A stretch of 64,000 bases of DNA, taken from Fulvia fulva. Its lineage: Eukaryota; Ascomycota; Dothideomycetes; Mycosphaerellales; Mycosphaerellaceae. The notes under the pieces were generated by a model. It worked only from the letters and a program-made list of their open reading frames with translations, had not been told where the DNA came from and did no database searches. Each line of letters starts with the position of its first letter. Position 1 is the first letter of the stretch. Location: contig NC_063018.1 in assembly GCF_020509005.1 (NCBI RefSeq), positions 1,426,001 to 1,490,000 on the forward strand, in the 5' to 3' direction. Below, piece after piece: positions 54,533 through 64,000 of the stretch. The position numbers and the translations under genes were made by a program.

Positions 54533-54766
54533 TGTTGAGAATATATAGGCCGTAGGACAAGCATGTGGATGTAGGTGTGTAATATGACGAGATCACGTGA
54601 TTAGGGTTTGCTAGCCTATAGGCTAGCAAACATCCGGACACCTAGTATCTACCTATACTAATACCGGCGATACTATATATAGATATACGCTATCCTATTA
54701 GGTCCTTCTTCGTCTTTTGTATGATCCGCCGTCTTCTACTACTACGTAACTCGTACCTATTTAATA
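54533..54766 (+). repeat. Copia B 5' LTR
   Basis: 234 bp. Contains ATCACGTGAT and the perfect 26 bp palindrome at 54606-54631. The palindrome half is GTTTGCTAGCCTA. Confidence 0.93.
54606..54631. promoter_or_regulatory. 26 bp perfect palindrome in copia B LTR
   Basis: GTTTGCTAGCCTA followed by its exact reverse complement. It occurs in all four family-B LTRs (also 59900-59925, and mutated at 31894-31919 and 37185-37210). It lies 8 bp right of a CACGTG core. A binding site for a dimeric regulator is possible but not shown. Confidence 0.6.
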
Positions 54767-54783
54767 GGTTATAAGCCCGGGTT
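54767..54783 (+). other. Copia B primer-binding site
   Basis: GGTTATAAGCCCGGGTT directly after the LTR, the same as in B2 and at 10666-10682. Confidence 0.8.
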
Positions 54784-55254
54784 AGTAACTCGGTGTTTCA
54801 CCCTCGATAAAGTCGTATTAGAGTTATTCCTCTTTAGAACTAAAGGAAGGTAGACTAGAGGCCGTACCCGCATTGTATAGGAAGCTATAGCCGTGCTATA
54901 GGTATATATAAGACGTAAAAGAGCCTAGTGAGGCACTGTTAGACTCCGAGTTAGGGAGCCTATACTAATACCTTAGACAAGTAGGCGAGCTTACTAAGAA
55001 GAGTCGCTCTCCGGACATCGCGTTCGTATCGACTAACTGTTCATTCTAAGAGAGCCGTAGTGTCTTAGAAACCCCCTCTACTAAGAGAGTTACGCTATAG
55101 TGTCTTAGTACTAACACTATCCTTACGACCGACTTTCCTCGCTTTCTAGTAGACAGCCATTCTCTCTACTATTAACCTCGCGTTTGGTTTACCTCCTATC
55201 GATCTAATCGCGTACGACCGAATACATCCTATTACCTAAGGGTAGCTAACCTGT

Positions 55255-56035
55255 CCCTTAACTTACAAAAATAGAGAACGAGACTAGGTTTATAAGAAAG
55301 AGAGCAGCACCTCTTCTAATAAGAGAGAACTACGAAACATAGTTCAAGCTAATAAGAATACACCTAGTATTAAAGCAGGTTGACTAGGTCCTCGAGGACA
55401 TTATTACGGACATTCCCGCTATAACCCTAGCGACACCCTCTATATTATCGGAGTCATCCCTTCCTTTAGATCAAGCGATAAGGAAGGCATCGTATAGACG
55501 GCACAATATAACGGCCCTATATAAGATGTATATCTGTCTGTTAACAGATGACCAAGAGATAATATACGAGATCCGGTATACGAAGGAGTTATAGGAATGG
55601 GCTAAAGCCAAATATAAGAGAAGACTTCTCGCTACTAGAAGAAGTTTGCTTTAGTAATACACCAATTTCGTAATGACAGAGGACTAGTCAATAGATGACG
55701 CCTAGTAGGAGCTTAGCTCAATTATAAGGAGGGCTGTTTTAATCTCGGCTTAGTTCTAAGACATTAAGACTAAGGACAGAAAGATCTAGCAACTCTTAGT
55801 AGCTCTACTAGACTCATTTGGCTCAATTCGCGATGCAATTAATACCTAGGTGAATCTCTCACTATAAGACATTCTTATAATCCTTAGGGAGAAGTAAGAA
55901 TCAATGATTTATTAAGGGACAGCCATGTTCGCTAAGAAGGGTTTCTAGGGCAAGCTTACGTGCCATCTCTACAATAGTGACCATTTTATAAGCAAGTGCC
56001 TACACCTTTCTATAGCTCAGTAGGCTATTAGGAAC
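55255..56035 (+). pseudogene. Copia B gag
   Basis: The frame includes FKLIRIHLVLKQVDQVLEDI (about 55345), ALYKMYICLLTDDQEIIYEI (about 55515-55575), TRRSLLQQYTNFVM and VALLDSFGSIRDAINTQVNL (about 55800-55860), as in copia gag. The knuckle CHLYNSDHFISKC (about 55960-56000) has Tyr in place of the second Cys. About ten RIP-type stops interrupt it. No start ATG is clear, since most ATGs have become ATA. Confidence 0.75.
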
Positions 56036-56249
56036 AAGGACAAACTAGCTAGGGTTACCTACCCTACTAAGAGACAACCGTTACCACCTCGTAGGAGGTC
56101 ATTATTACTAAACCTTCGTGATATCCTCGAGGTGATAACGGACCTTATAAAGTAGATAAAGGAGAGCCGCAAGCCAAAGGCCTCCTCTAGTAAGCCTATA
56201 AGGGCCTATACGACCTAGGAAGACGCATTAGACTCTGAGATACTATTAG

Positions 56250-56570
56250 AAGATGATAATATTAATAAGGTTGCCTATTCTACTATAGAAGCTAAAGGCA
56301 AGTACCCCTCGTCCGAGTAGTTGCTTGACTCTTATACATCATCATATATAACTGACCAAGATTTACTATTTAGGACACTAAAGCCTCTTTAAAAGAGGAA
56401 GTGGATCAAGGTTGGGGGTGGCTATCTACAAGCTATATATATAGGAAGTGTAGTAATAGGTGGTCCTTCTAGAAAGCAAATTGTCTTAGAAAATGTCCTG
56501 TTTGTTCCTAGCCTTAGAGTTAGTCTTGTTTCGTAGAATCAGTTTAGCCAATAGTTTGCTGTCTAACCAC
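56250..56570 (+). pseudogene. Copia B protease region
   Basis: Reads LLDSYTSSYITDQDLLFRTL (the active-site region with the D-S-x-x motif, about 56322), then KVGGGYLQAIYIGSVVIGG and IVLENVLFVPSLRVSLVS (about 56480-56540). This is the normal copia retropepsin sequence layout just before the pre-integrase strand. Confidence 0.68.
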
Positions 56571-56729
56571 CTAGTTTCACCCTAAAATCCTTGTCTAGTA
56601 AACCCGTTATCTAGACTAAACTTCGAGGAGGAGTACCGTTTATCTACTCGATCTCGGAAATTCTTAAGCTATAGCATACTAGTATACTCTCTTAAGAACG
56701 TAACGGTACCGCTATAGCTAATACTGAGT

Positions 56730-57640
56730 CCGAAGATCAGTAGGAGCTATAGTATAGAAGATGTGCACACCTTAGTAAGGGACTGCTAAGAAACCTATAT
56801 AGAGTCACTAATAAGAAAGATCCTATTCCTATTCCTTCTGAACACTAGAATTGCAAGGTCTGCTCCCTTGTAAATATAAGGAAGTTCAAAGGACCTACTA
56901 TAGAGAGGAAAGGGGAGAGGCTGGCCCTCATCTCTATTGACATCTATAGGCCTTTTCAGGGCGTAGTCTCTAGGCTAGGATACAAATATTGGCTTGAGAT
57001 TGTAGACAACTTCTCTAGGAGGAAGTGGGTAATCCCTTTGAAGGCTAGGAGCGACGCTCCTATAGCCCTACGGGATTAGAAGGTCTAGGCAGAACGGTAG
57101 TCAAGGTGCTTTCTGTCTACGATCCGTAGTGATAGTACAAAGGAAATTCTCGCCTTACTAAAAGAGTAGGAGAAGGAGTTTGGCACTTAGATAGACACAA
57201 CTAATGCCTACAACTCTCTTTAGAATAGACCTATAGAAAGGTCAATTCAAGCCTCTAAGAACATAGTCCGGGCTATGCTTAAAGACTCTAGTATGCTAGT
57301 TAAGTTCTAGCTAGAAGCTTTGTAAGCACAGACTGTGATCAGAAACAGACTACCTAATAGTCCGATCATTGATAGTATTGCTCTTTTACTAGAAGAAGCC
57401 TTTACTAGCCAAGTACCGTTAGTTGACCATTTCCGCGTCTAGGGATGTAAAGCTATAGTCTATATAGACCTAAGAGCCTAACCTCAAGGCTTAAGGAGAG
57501 ACAAGTTGATAAACCGAGGAAAAGAAGCCGTGTTTATAGGCTACTTAGAAAACACTACAAAACAATAGCTGTTCTAGGATCCCGACATAAAAGCTATAAA
57601 AGCGTATAGTCACGTCGACTAGTTTAAGAATAAGAAGGGG
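56730..57640 (+). pseudogene. Copia B integrase
   Basis: Zinc region: QELQYRRCAHLSKGLLRNLY then HQNCKVCSL (H-C-C kept, about 56740-56870). Core: LISIDIYRPFQGVVS (first Asp), YKYWLEIVDNFSRRKWVIPL, STIRSDSTKEILALL (second Asp, R-S-D, about 57115-57160) and NAYNSLQNRPIERSIQASKN (Glu, about 57205-57265). A linker SHVDQFKNKKGGDMDLGITF follows. All three catalytic residues look intact, but stops remain. Confidence 0.82.
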
Positions 57641-58229
57641 GGAGATATGGATCTTGGTATCACCTTTACTAACTAGCCGAGTCGAGCGCTATAGCGCAAT
57701 CCTGTTAGGAGGAAGCCCTTTAGGGCGAAATTTTCCGATAGGGGATTATTAGAAACACCGTTACGAAGGCTAGGAGAAAATATTAAGGCGGTTTTACTAC
57801 CGTCGAAGGCCGATAACGGTGGATCTATATAGAACCTACCCGAGTCATTAATACTATAGTAACCGCTGTCTATACAACTTCCCCCTCCCCTAAAGGACAT
57901 TAGGGAATACCAGAAGTTTAGAGATCAGGGTACTCTAATAAAAGAAAAAGAAGATGTCGTTTAGTTCGACCTATCTAAACACCTAGCGCCACCTCAGGTT
58001 ATAGGTGATAAGAGGTCAAGGGGGGACGGAGATGATAACTCTAAAGAGTATAAGGCTAAATACTATAAGGCTCTTATCGCCTAGATGTTCTATCTAGACC
58101 CTATAATGAGCTAGGTAGAGGAGATTCTAAACGACGTAGAAGAATATACATTTGCTACTATTAGGCAGGCTATAGCCTATTAGCAGGAAGTGCTAATCCC
58201 AAAGTCCTATAAGGTAGCCGTAGGAGACC

Positions 58230-58990
58230 CCGAATAGGGATATATATAGAGAGAGGCAATCGAGAACGAACTTATTACCTTAGTAAGCAACAACACCTAG
58301 GAAGCAGTTGTACCGCCAAAGGGTGCGAATCTAATTACTTCTAGGTGGGTCTTTGATGTGAAAAGAATGATTAGTAGAGCTATTAAGAAGTTCAAGGCAA
58401 GACTAGTTATAAGAGGGTTTTTATAGAAATATAGGGTTGACTTCGAAGAGACCTTTGTACCTACTGTTAGACATAATACTCTCCGAGTATTCATGGCAGT
58501 AGTGTGTGAGAGAGATCTCGAGATGTACCTAGTAGATGTGAATAATGCTTTTACCTAAAGTAGCCTCCTTGAAGACATCTATATAATCCCGCCCCTAGGA
58601 GTTGAAGCACCTCTAAACATAGTGTTTAAGGTCCTACGAAGCCTTTATAGGCTTAAGCAAGTAGCTAGAGACTAGAACAAGCTCTATGTTACGAAGCTAG
58701 AGAAGATTAGATTTACCTAGTCCTAGGTAGATCTATGCCTACTTGTCTATACGGATAGAGACCTTATAGTCCTTACCTATGTGGATAACATACCTATTAT
58801 AGCTCCGAAGCTGTTAGATATTTAGTAGTTTAAGGCTAAGCTTAGAAAAGTGTTTAAGATTAAAGATCTTAGTAAACCTACGAAGATCCTTAGAATAAGG
58901 ATTATAAGAGACAGGTCCTAAGGCACTTTAAAGCTTGATCAAGGACACTATGTCCACGCTAACTTAGCCAAGATGAACATGGCTAGAGAG
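58230..58990 (+). pseudogene. Copia B reverse transcriptase
   Basis: Blocks: KKFKARLVIRGFLQKYRVDF (about 58388), ETFVPTVRHNTLRVFMAVV, YLVDVNNAFTQSSLLEDIYI, VLRSLYRLKQVARDQNKLYV (about 58630-58690), and the catalytic box YVDN at 58778-58789, where the family has Y-V-D-D. Asn arises from GATGAC to GATAAC. FKIKDLSKPTKILRIRIIRD follows. RIP stops. Confidence 0.82.
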
Positions 58991-59079
58991 AAGGCTACGC
59001 TAACCTACTCACCTATAGAGAGCTACGAGCACTTAGTGCCTACGGCACCTATAGATAAGAGGTGCAACAAACAGGATTA

Positions 59080-59790
59080 CTAGAGCTACAATAGTACCTA
59101 GATGTAGCTAATGACAATGACAAGGCCAGACTTAGTATTCCCCCTTAGAAGAATTAGCTCATATGTTGCTGATCCCTCGTAGTAGTATATAAAGGCTTTA
59201 AAGAAGCTCTCCCGATACCTGCGGTCGTACCTAGACCTAGGTCTTATATATAGAAAGGGAGGGGGCAATCTCTAGGGATACTCGGACTCTGACTACGCTA
59301 TAGACAAAGTGGATAGAGTCTCAATTCTAGGATACGTGTGGTTCCTTTATAGATCACCTATATCCTAGATAAGTAGGAAGTAGAAGTCTATTACAACATT
59401 AACAATAGAAGCTAAGTTTATAGCTATGAACGTAGCCGTAAAGTAGTCACAATTTCTTGCTGCTGTCCTTAGGGAAATAGGGTGCCTAGAACTAGTAGGA
59501 AAGAGCTCTTTCTAGCCGAGTGTAAGGGTAAGCAGGGGCACTGTTAACGAGCTAAGGCCAGTCAAGCTTATAGGTAACAACTAAGCCGCTTTGACACTTG
59601 TCAAAGATACCTATATGTATAAAAGGTCAAAGCATATTAATGTTGTATATAACTATATCAGACATCTCTAGTGATAGAAGGAGATTATAGTAGACTACTG
59701 CTATATAAAGGACATAGCTACTAATAGGTTAACAAAGCCCCTTAATAGCTAGTAGTTCCAAAACTTTGTGAGGCAGCTCCAGCTTACGTA
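59080..59790 (+). pseudogene. Copia B RNase H
   Basis: YSDSDYAIDKVDRVSILGYV (about 59280-59340), LTIEAKFIAMNVAVKQSQFL (about 59400-59460; the Glu of A-E-F is Lys), KLIGNN followed by a stop, AALTLVKDTYMYKRSKHIN and RLTKPLNSQQFQNFVRQLQL (about 59730-59780). The order matches the end of Ty1/copia pol. The polypurine-like GAGTAGGAG is at 59818-59826. Confidence 0.8.
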
Positions 59791-59826
59791 AAGGGATTGT
59801 AGGAGACCATGTGGCCTGAGTAGGAG

Positions 59827-60060
59827 TGTTAAGAACATATAGGCCGTAGGATAAGTATGTAGGTATAGGTGTGTTATGTGACGAGATCACGTAATTAGGG
59901 TTTGCTAGCCTATAGGCTAGCAAACATCCGGACACCTAGTATCTACCTACACTAACACCGGCGATACTATATGTAGATACACGCTATCCTATTAGGTCCT
60001 TCTTCGTCTTTTGTGTGATCCGCCGTCTTCTACTACTACGCAACTCGTACCTGTTTAATA
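59827..60060 (+). repeat. Copia B 3' LTR
   Basis: 234 bp, TGTTAAGAAC to CTGTTTAATA. It differs from the 5' LTR mainly by C/T and G/A. Confidence 0.93.
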
Positions 60061-60065
60061 GAAAT
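60061..60065. other. Target-site duplication GAAAT (right, copia B)
   Basis: Exact partner of 54528-54532. Confidence 0.92.
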
Positions 60066-60419
60066 CAACGGGTAATTAGAAATCGACGGGCCGTCTAATT
60101 CCTTGTTCGCCTCTATAGATATAGGGTCTACGTCGTCGTTCATATTTTCTAGAGGACTAGAACGAGTAGTATTAGCCCCATTTTGCGAATTTATAGAAGG
60201 AGTAGCGCTAAAATCGCTATTATCGAGGTTGATAGCGGGACTAAGAGCCTCTACGCTTCCGGAAGTATTTTTCCTAGACGTATCTAAGCGTAGTCTCTTA
60301 TTACTCGGCTCGTTTTGCTTCGTAGCTATTTTATTTCGTTCGCTAGAAGCTGTAATATCCTCGCTAATTTTTAAATTATTAGTTACCTCGAATTCGCTAA
60401 CTATAGCGGGTTCTTTGGA
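60066..60419 (-). pseudogene. Copia A integrase-RT linker
   Basis: A low-complexity, Ser/Asn/Glu-rich minus-strand stretch (EPAIVSEFEVTNNLKISEDI; SRKNTSGSVEALSPAINLDN) joining the integrase to the RT. It is poorly conserved in copia elements generally. The frame is open apart from the TAA at 60418-60420 and continues beyond copia B with NPLESNSFKTLEDDGLED at about 54480-54527. The plus-strand 106-codon frame at 60103-60423 is its antisense shadow. Confidence 0.75.
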
Positions 60420-61460
60420 TTAAGGACTATCTAAAAAGGTTCCTTCTAAGACTCTTACGTCTCTAGCAAAGACTACTTTTCTAGAGTCTAGATCTAATAG
60501 TTTATAGTTACCGTAGTTAGTATAACCTAATAGAATAGCCTTTTTCGCCCTAGTTTCGAGTTTTTTAGGTCTTAGATTACGATAATAGGCGATAGATCTG
60601 AAGATTTTAATATTATTAAGGTCGGGTTTAGTCCCGTACCTAACTTCGTACGGGGATTTAAAGCCTAAGCTAGAATGCGGCGTACGATTATAGATAAAAA
60701 TCGCCGCTAAAACGGCTTCTCCCCAAAAATATTTAGGTCGCCTAGACTCGTATAACATAGCTTGTACTTTAGACATTATAGTACGATTAGGCCTTTCTAT
60801 TTTAGCGTTTTGCTCCGGACAATACGGCGCGATTAGCTCGCGTATAATACCGCTATTCCGTACTAGTTCTTCGAATTCTTTAGTCAGAAATTCGAGAGCA
60901 TTATCCGATTTAAGGATCTTAAGCTTAGGCCTTTTATTATCGGCTACGCTATTAGACGAAGAATTCTCGGTACGTAATTTATAGGTATAAAAAGAACGAA
61001 AAGCTTCAGACTTAGACTTAATTATATCCGCCTCTATAAATCTAGAGTAATGATCGATAAAGCTAATAAAATAACAAAGTCCGCGATTAGTCCTAGGCTC
61101 TATAGGACCGTAGATATCGAAACTAACTTTATCTAGGAAGGCTTTAGCTTTCGTGCTTATATTACTTATTTTATTAATTTTGCGCGGAAATTTCGCCCTA
61201 AGGCAAACGTCGCAATTTACGAGCCTAGGATCGTTTTTGTCTACCTTTACGCCTAATTTTTCTCGGGCGTTAGGATTTATATGTCCTAGTCTTCTATGCC
61301 AAATTAGCGAATTATTCTCGCTATTAGATAGGGTATAGAACGTACCCTCTTCGTCTTTCGAGTCTTTAGGTAGGCTATTATTCGGAGAATAAACGGCTAA
61401 CTTATATAGCGATTTGTCTTTATTAGCCCGCGTTATAAGGGCATTATTTTCGCTATACAA
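60420..61460 (-). pseudogene. Copia A integrase (346 open codons)
   Basis: Zinc region LIWHRRLGHINPNAREKLGV, then NCDVCLRAKF (H-H-C-C intact). Core: VSFDIYGPIEPRTNRG (first Asp), KILKSDNALEFLTKEFEELV (second Asp) and CPEQNAKIERPNRTIMSKVQ (Glu). The C-terminal part has RTPHSSLGFKSPYEVRYGTK and LGYTNYGNYKLLDL. No stop in 346 codons, unusual here. Upstream the same frame continues to gag through a single TAG at about 61506. All residues needed for integration look intact. Confidence 0.92.
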
Positions 61461-61505
61461 ATCTATAACGCCGTTCTTAAGACGGGTATAGCAATTACGA
61501 GCATC

Positions 61506-62672
61506 TAATTACGCTAGACTTATAAGATTTACGCTAAACTCGGGTGTATAAAGGCAATCCTTGAGAAGAACTACCTTATTAGTGTCTTTAAAGCGCATTT
61601 TTATATCTCCTTGCCCGTAGGAGACTATTTTCCCGGCGTTACCCCACCGTAATACGGTAGTAGTATCCCGGAGTGTAGTGAAATAGTCTCTATTTACTAT
61701 AATATGCCGGGAAGCGTCCGAAGCTAGAATAAACTCGGTACTTTTAGCGCTTTTATCGCGATTATTATCGCTATTTACGCTTAAAACGGCGGTATTATTT
61801 GATTCTTCGCCGCCTAAGTCCTCTATATTAGAGAATAGTACTTCAACTTCGCTAACTGCGTTAGAGTTAGCAAATAGCGCGTTGCTATCTCCCTTAGAAT
61901 CCTTATCCTTTTTCTTAAGAGTCTTATTTCTTAGATTAGGATTCATCTTAAAACACGTAGATTCGATATGTCCCTTTTTATCGTAAGAGGAACATACTTT
62001 ATTCGAATTAGCGTATTTAGGACCTTTATTTCCCGGCCGTTTAGGCCCGTATCTCTTAGGCTTTCCTTTAGAAGAGTTGCCGACAAATAAAGCGTAATCT
62101 TCCTTATCTTTAGCGCTATCTCTTTGCGATTCGTCTAGTAAATTACTAAACAATTCTTTAAGAGAATAAGCCTCTATGTTAGCTCTTAGGCTTTGACTAA
62201 TAGAGGTAACAAACGACTCGTATTCGTCCGTAAGATTATTTAAAGTCTACGCTATTATAGCGGTCTTAGGCAACTCGACGCCTTTAGATTTAAGGTTGTC
62301 GTATAGACGGCGAATTGTAGTCGTATATTTTTCTACCGAGTTATTACTCTTAGAGAGCGTAGTATGAAATAGCTCTCTTAAAAGTAAGAACGAGGAATTA
62401 AATCCTTTAGGACTATATAAGTCCTCTAAGGAATTCTACGCTTCTAGGGCCGTATTCTTATTTTGAATTTGTAGAAGAGGCCCGTCCTCGATAGATAACC
62501 TAATAACGGCGAGCGCTTTGTTTTTAATTTCTTTATCGTCCGTAATAGGTTCCTCTATAGCCTTGATTAGGCCTTCTTTCGTAAGGTACGCTTTTATCCT
62601 TAGGGCCCAAAATCTATAATTAGATTGGCCACTTAGACGCGTAATATTAAATGTCTTATTGTTTAAAGACAT
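61506..62672 (-). pseudogene. Copia A gag and protease
   Basis: Starts MSLNNKTFNITRLSGQSNYR at 62672. This is the copia gag DUF4219/UBN2-type start, with the W-A-L-R-I-K-A-Y block following, so the start is well supported. TAG at 62433-62435 (a likely Trp in EA-x-NSLEDLY) and one near 62250 interrupt it. The knuckle CSSYDKKGHIESTC (about 61970-62010) has Tyr as second Cys. The protease active site reads ILASDASRHI (about 61715-61745), where relatives have D-S/T-G/A-A/C. Gag and pol share one frame. Confidence 0.85.
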
Positions 62673-62925
62673 CTTTAAAAAGCGTCCTTTAGAAGGTAAA
62701 GAGCTTTATTCAAAAATTGCCCTTTCCTTTTATAGAGAGATAGGCACAATACTTTAGCTACTTTCGTGGGCTCCCGCCCTTAGATTTCGCTATTTTTCGT
62801 CCTAGCGTATTAGTATACGGATTGCTTATAGGTTCCTCGTAAGGATTTTATACTACTAGTAACGCTAAAATTCCTAATTATTTAGGATAGCGCTCCGAAG
62901 GGACTTTATGATGCCACAGGCTCTC
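62673..62925 (-). other. Copia A 5' leader
   Basis: Non-coding stretch between the 5' LTR end (62926) and the gag ATG (62672). The bases next to the LTR on the minus strand are GAGAGCCTGTGGCATC, differing from the PBS of families B and C, so a different primer tRNA is likely. Confidence 0.55.
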
Positions 62926-63105
62926 TATTAAAAGGTGTTCGTAGCGGAAGCTAGCCCTAGGATATTCGTAGATAGTCGTAATAAATTGAGTATAATAGTC
63001 GAGGTAATAGTAGTTAAGAGTAGTAGACTTGCTTTGTTACTTGTCCTATCTAGAGGGCTTATTCTACTCTTATTTATATTCGATTATAGACTCCTAGAAC
63101 CTTCT

Positions 63106-63131
63106 ATACTACGTAATCTATTACGTAGTAT
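63106..63131. other. Hairpin in copia A LTR (right)
   Basis: Same 12 bp arms (ATACTACGTAAT) and CT loop as 51635-51660, with no change in either arm. Confidence 0.7.
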
Positions 63132-63203
63132 ATCTATAATAAGAAGCGGATTTGTAAGAAGTTATATCTCGTAAACTCTATTAAATTCTATAGCTTGTCT
63201 TCT

Positions 63204-63657
63204 AGACCACCTAGGGCGTTCTGAATTTTAATATAATTAGAACATAGCTAGTTCTAAAGATACTATAAGCCGGTAGTCCGGCGCTAGCCTATTACGGCCT
63301 AGATAAGCATTCCCGTACGATCCTAGCGATGCTAGGAGCTTATAGGTTGTTAGAATCTATAGGATTTGATAGTCTACCGCTTTAGAATAGTATATCTCGC
63401 TAAGTAGCTATATAAAGCTTATAAACTAATAGACTACCTAGAGCGTTCTAGATTTCAATATAATTAGAACATAGCTAGTTCTAAAGATATTATAAGCCGG
63501 TAGTCCGGCGCTAGCCTATTACGGCCTAGACAAGCATTTCCGTATAATCCTAGCGATACTAGGAGCTTACGGGTTGTTAGAATCTATCGGATTTGATAGT
63601 CTACCGCTTTATACTAGTATATCTCGCTAAGTAGCTATATAAAGCTTATACACTGAT
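63204..63657. repeat. Tandem 227 bp duplication in copia A 5' LTR
   Basis: Units 63204-63430 and 63431-63657. The second unit is nearly identical to the single unit of the other LTR (51733-51959), while the first has additional transitions. Confidence 0.85.
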
Positions 63658-64000
63658 ACACCCCTATAAGCTTTATATCGATACTACCTATTAGGGCGAG
63701 AATACCTTTCTACTAAGGGGCTTTTAGGCTAAAGAGACGACTCTCTCCTTCCTTAGGTAAATAGCCTTAATAGGTTTCCTATACTCTTTTCTCAAGTATA
63801 GATAGCTATAAGGTATTAAGTACGCGCGATTTTAAGAGAGTCTATAGGATATACTGTCCTCCTAGTCGGATATAATCCTTAAGCTAGGTTAAAGACCTCT
63901 TCTTAACTATAGTAAAGCTTCGCTATAGTTATTCCTTATAGACTTAAAACGTCGTTCCTAATTTTTTAGGATTAAGGTACTTTTGACGGGGGTAACCCTA

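Larger units (their letters stand above)
54533..60060 (+). mobile_element. Copia B: complete Ty1/copia element inside copia A
   Basis: 5528 bp with 234 bp LTRs (TGTT...TTTAATA), a PBS, gag, protease, integrase, RT, RNase H and a perfect GAAAT target duplication. It inserted in the opposite orientation to copia A. It has many RIP stops but keeps more CpA/TpG than its copy B2. The family has at least two full copies here. Confidence 0.93.
51455..64000 (-). mobile_element. Copia A: long-LTR Ty1/copia element, interrupted by copia B
   Basis: The left LTR starts at 51455. The right LTR starts at 62926 and runs past the window edge. The internal minus-strand gag-pol runs 62672-60066, then continues 54527-52937 after copia B. 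Pol order is protease, integrase, RT, RNase H (Ty1/copia). Open stretches of up to 346 codons survive and most stops are single TAG codons. The five bases left of the LTR are TAAAT; the matching right flank lies outside the window. Confidence 0.88.
62926..64000 (-). repeat. Copia A 5' LTR (continues past window)
   Basis: Matches 51455-52303 plus one extra 227 bp unit. The sequence at 64000 (GGGGGTAACCCTA) corresponds to 52290-52303. The plus-strand 79-codon frame at 62935-63174 and its twin at 51464-51703 are within the LTR and antisense to the element; I do not treat them as genes. Confidence 0.85.

Noticed and set aside
60103..60423. 106-codon plus-strand frame
   Set aside because: Antisense of the copia A integrase-RT linker.
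1..64000. tRNA, rRNA or host protein-coding genes
   Set aside because: No cloverleaf, rRNA-like segment or intact non-transposon frame was seen on either strand; a short or intron-rich gene could still be missed by eye.

Overview
The window is a block of nested, decayed retrotransposons from what is most likely a filamentous ascomycete (Pezizomycotina). No host gene, tRNA or rRNA was recognised in 64 kb. The diagnosis rests on two things. Every recognisable protein is reverse-transcriptase related: Ty3/gypsy gag-pol, Ty1/copia gag-pol, or LINE ORF1/endonuclease/RT. Almost all of the DNA also carries the footprint of repeat-induced point mutation (RIP) with CpA preference. In a hand-counted stretch (361-480) there are 21 TpA, 6 ApT and no CpA or TpG, while CpG stays common. 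As a result Trp and Gln codons appear as TAG/TAA, ATG starts as ATA and Cys codons as Tyr, so old reading frames can be followed only by ignoring RIP-type stops.

Layout, left to right. 1-3555: LINE-1 (+). 3556-3853: a short LINE 3' fragment. 3854-9750: gypsy G1 (-) with its 5' LTR. 9751-11705: two unrecognised reading frames (-) either side of an LTR-like block. 11926-12441: an inverted-repeat element. 13008-13098: a G1 LTR fragment. 13099-14111: LINE-4 (-). 14173-19384: gypsy E (-), then an LTR (19385-19781). Gypsy D (-) survives in three pieces, 19782-20174, 26466-27787 and 40811-41990. Gypsy F (20175-26465, nearly intact, perfect ATAAC target duplication) interrupts it first, and copia C (27788-40810, ATATC duplication) second. 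Copia C is itself interrupted by copia B2 (30428-37283, -), whose left LTR contains a 1.3 kb LINE 3' copy (30521-31838) with a perfect 13 bp target duplication. 41991-46922: a fragment of copia A gag and then LINE-2 (+). 46966-51454: LINE-3 (+). 51455 to the right edge: copia A (-) with long LTRs, interrupted by a complete copia B (54533-60060, +, GAAAT duplication).

The nesting gives an insertion order: D before F; D before C before B2 before the small LINE copy; A before B. Gypsy F is the least mutated. Its two 520 bp LTRs differ at about 22 sites by eye, all of them C/T at CpA or G/A at TpG. Copia A is older than the B copy inside it yet keeps longer open frames, as expected if RIP depends on copy number rather than age. 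I found nothing that I can firmly call a new biological system. The least explained parts are the two unrecognised frames with the shared LTR-like block (9751-11705), the inverted-repeat element (11926-12441), and the three-LTR copia C that carries a piece of another element between two of its LTRs.
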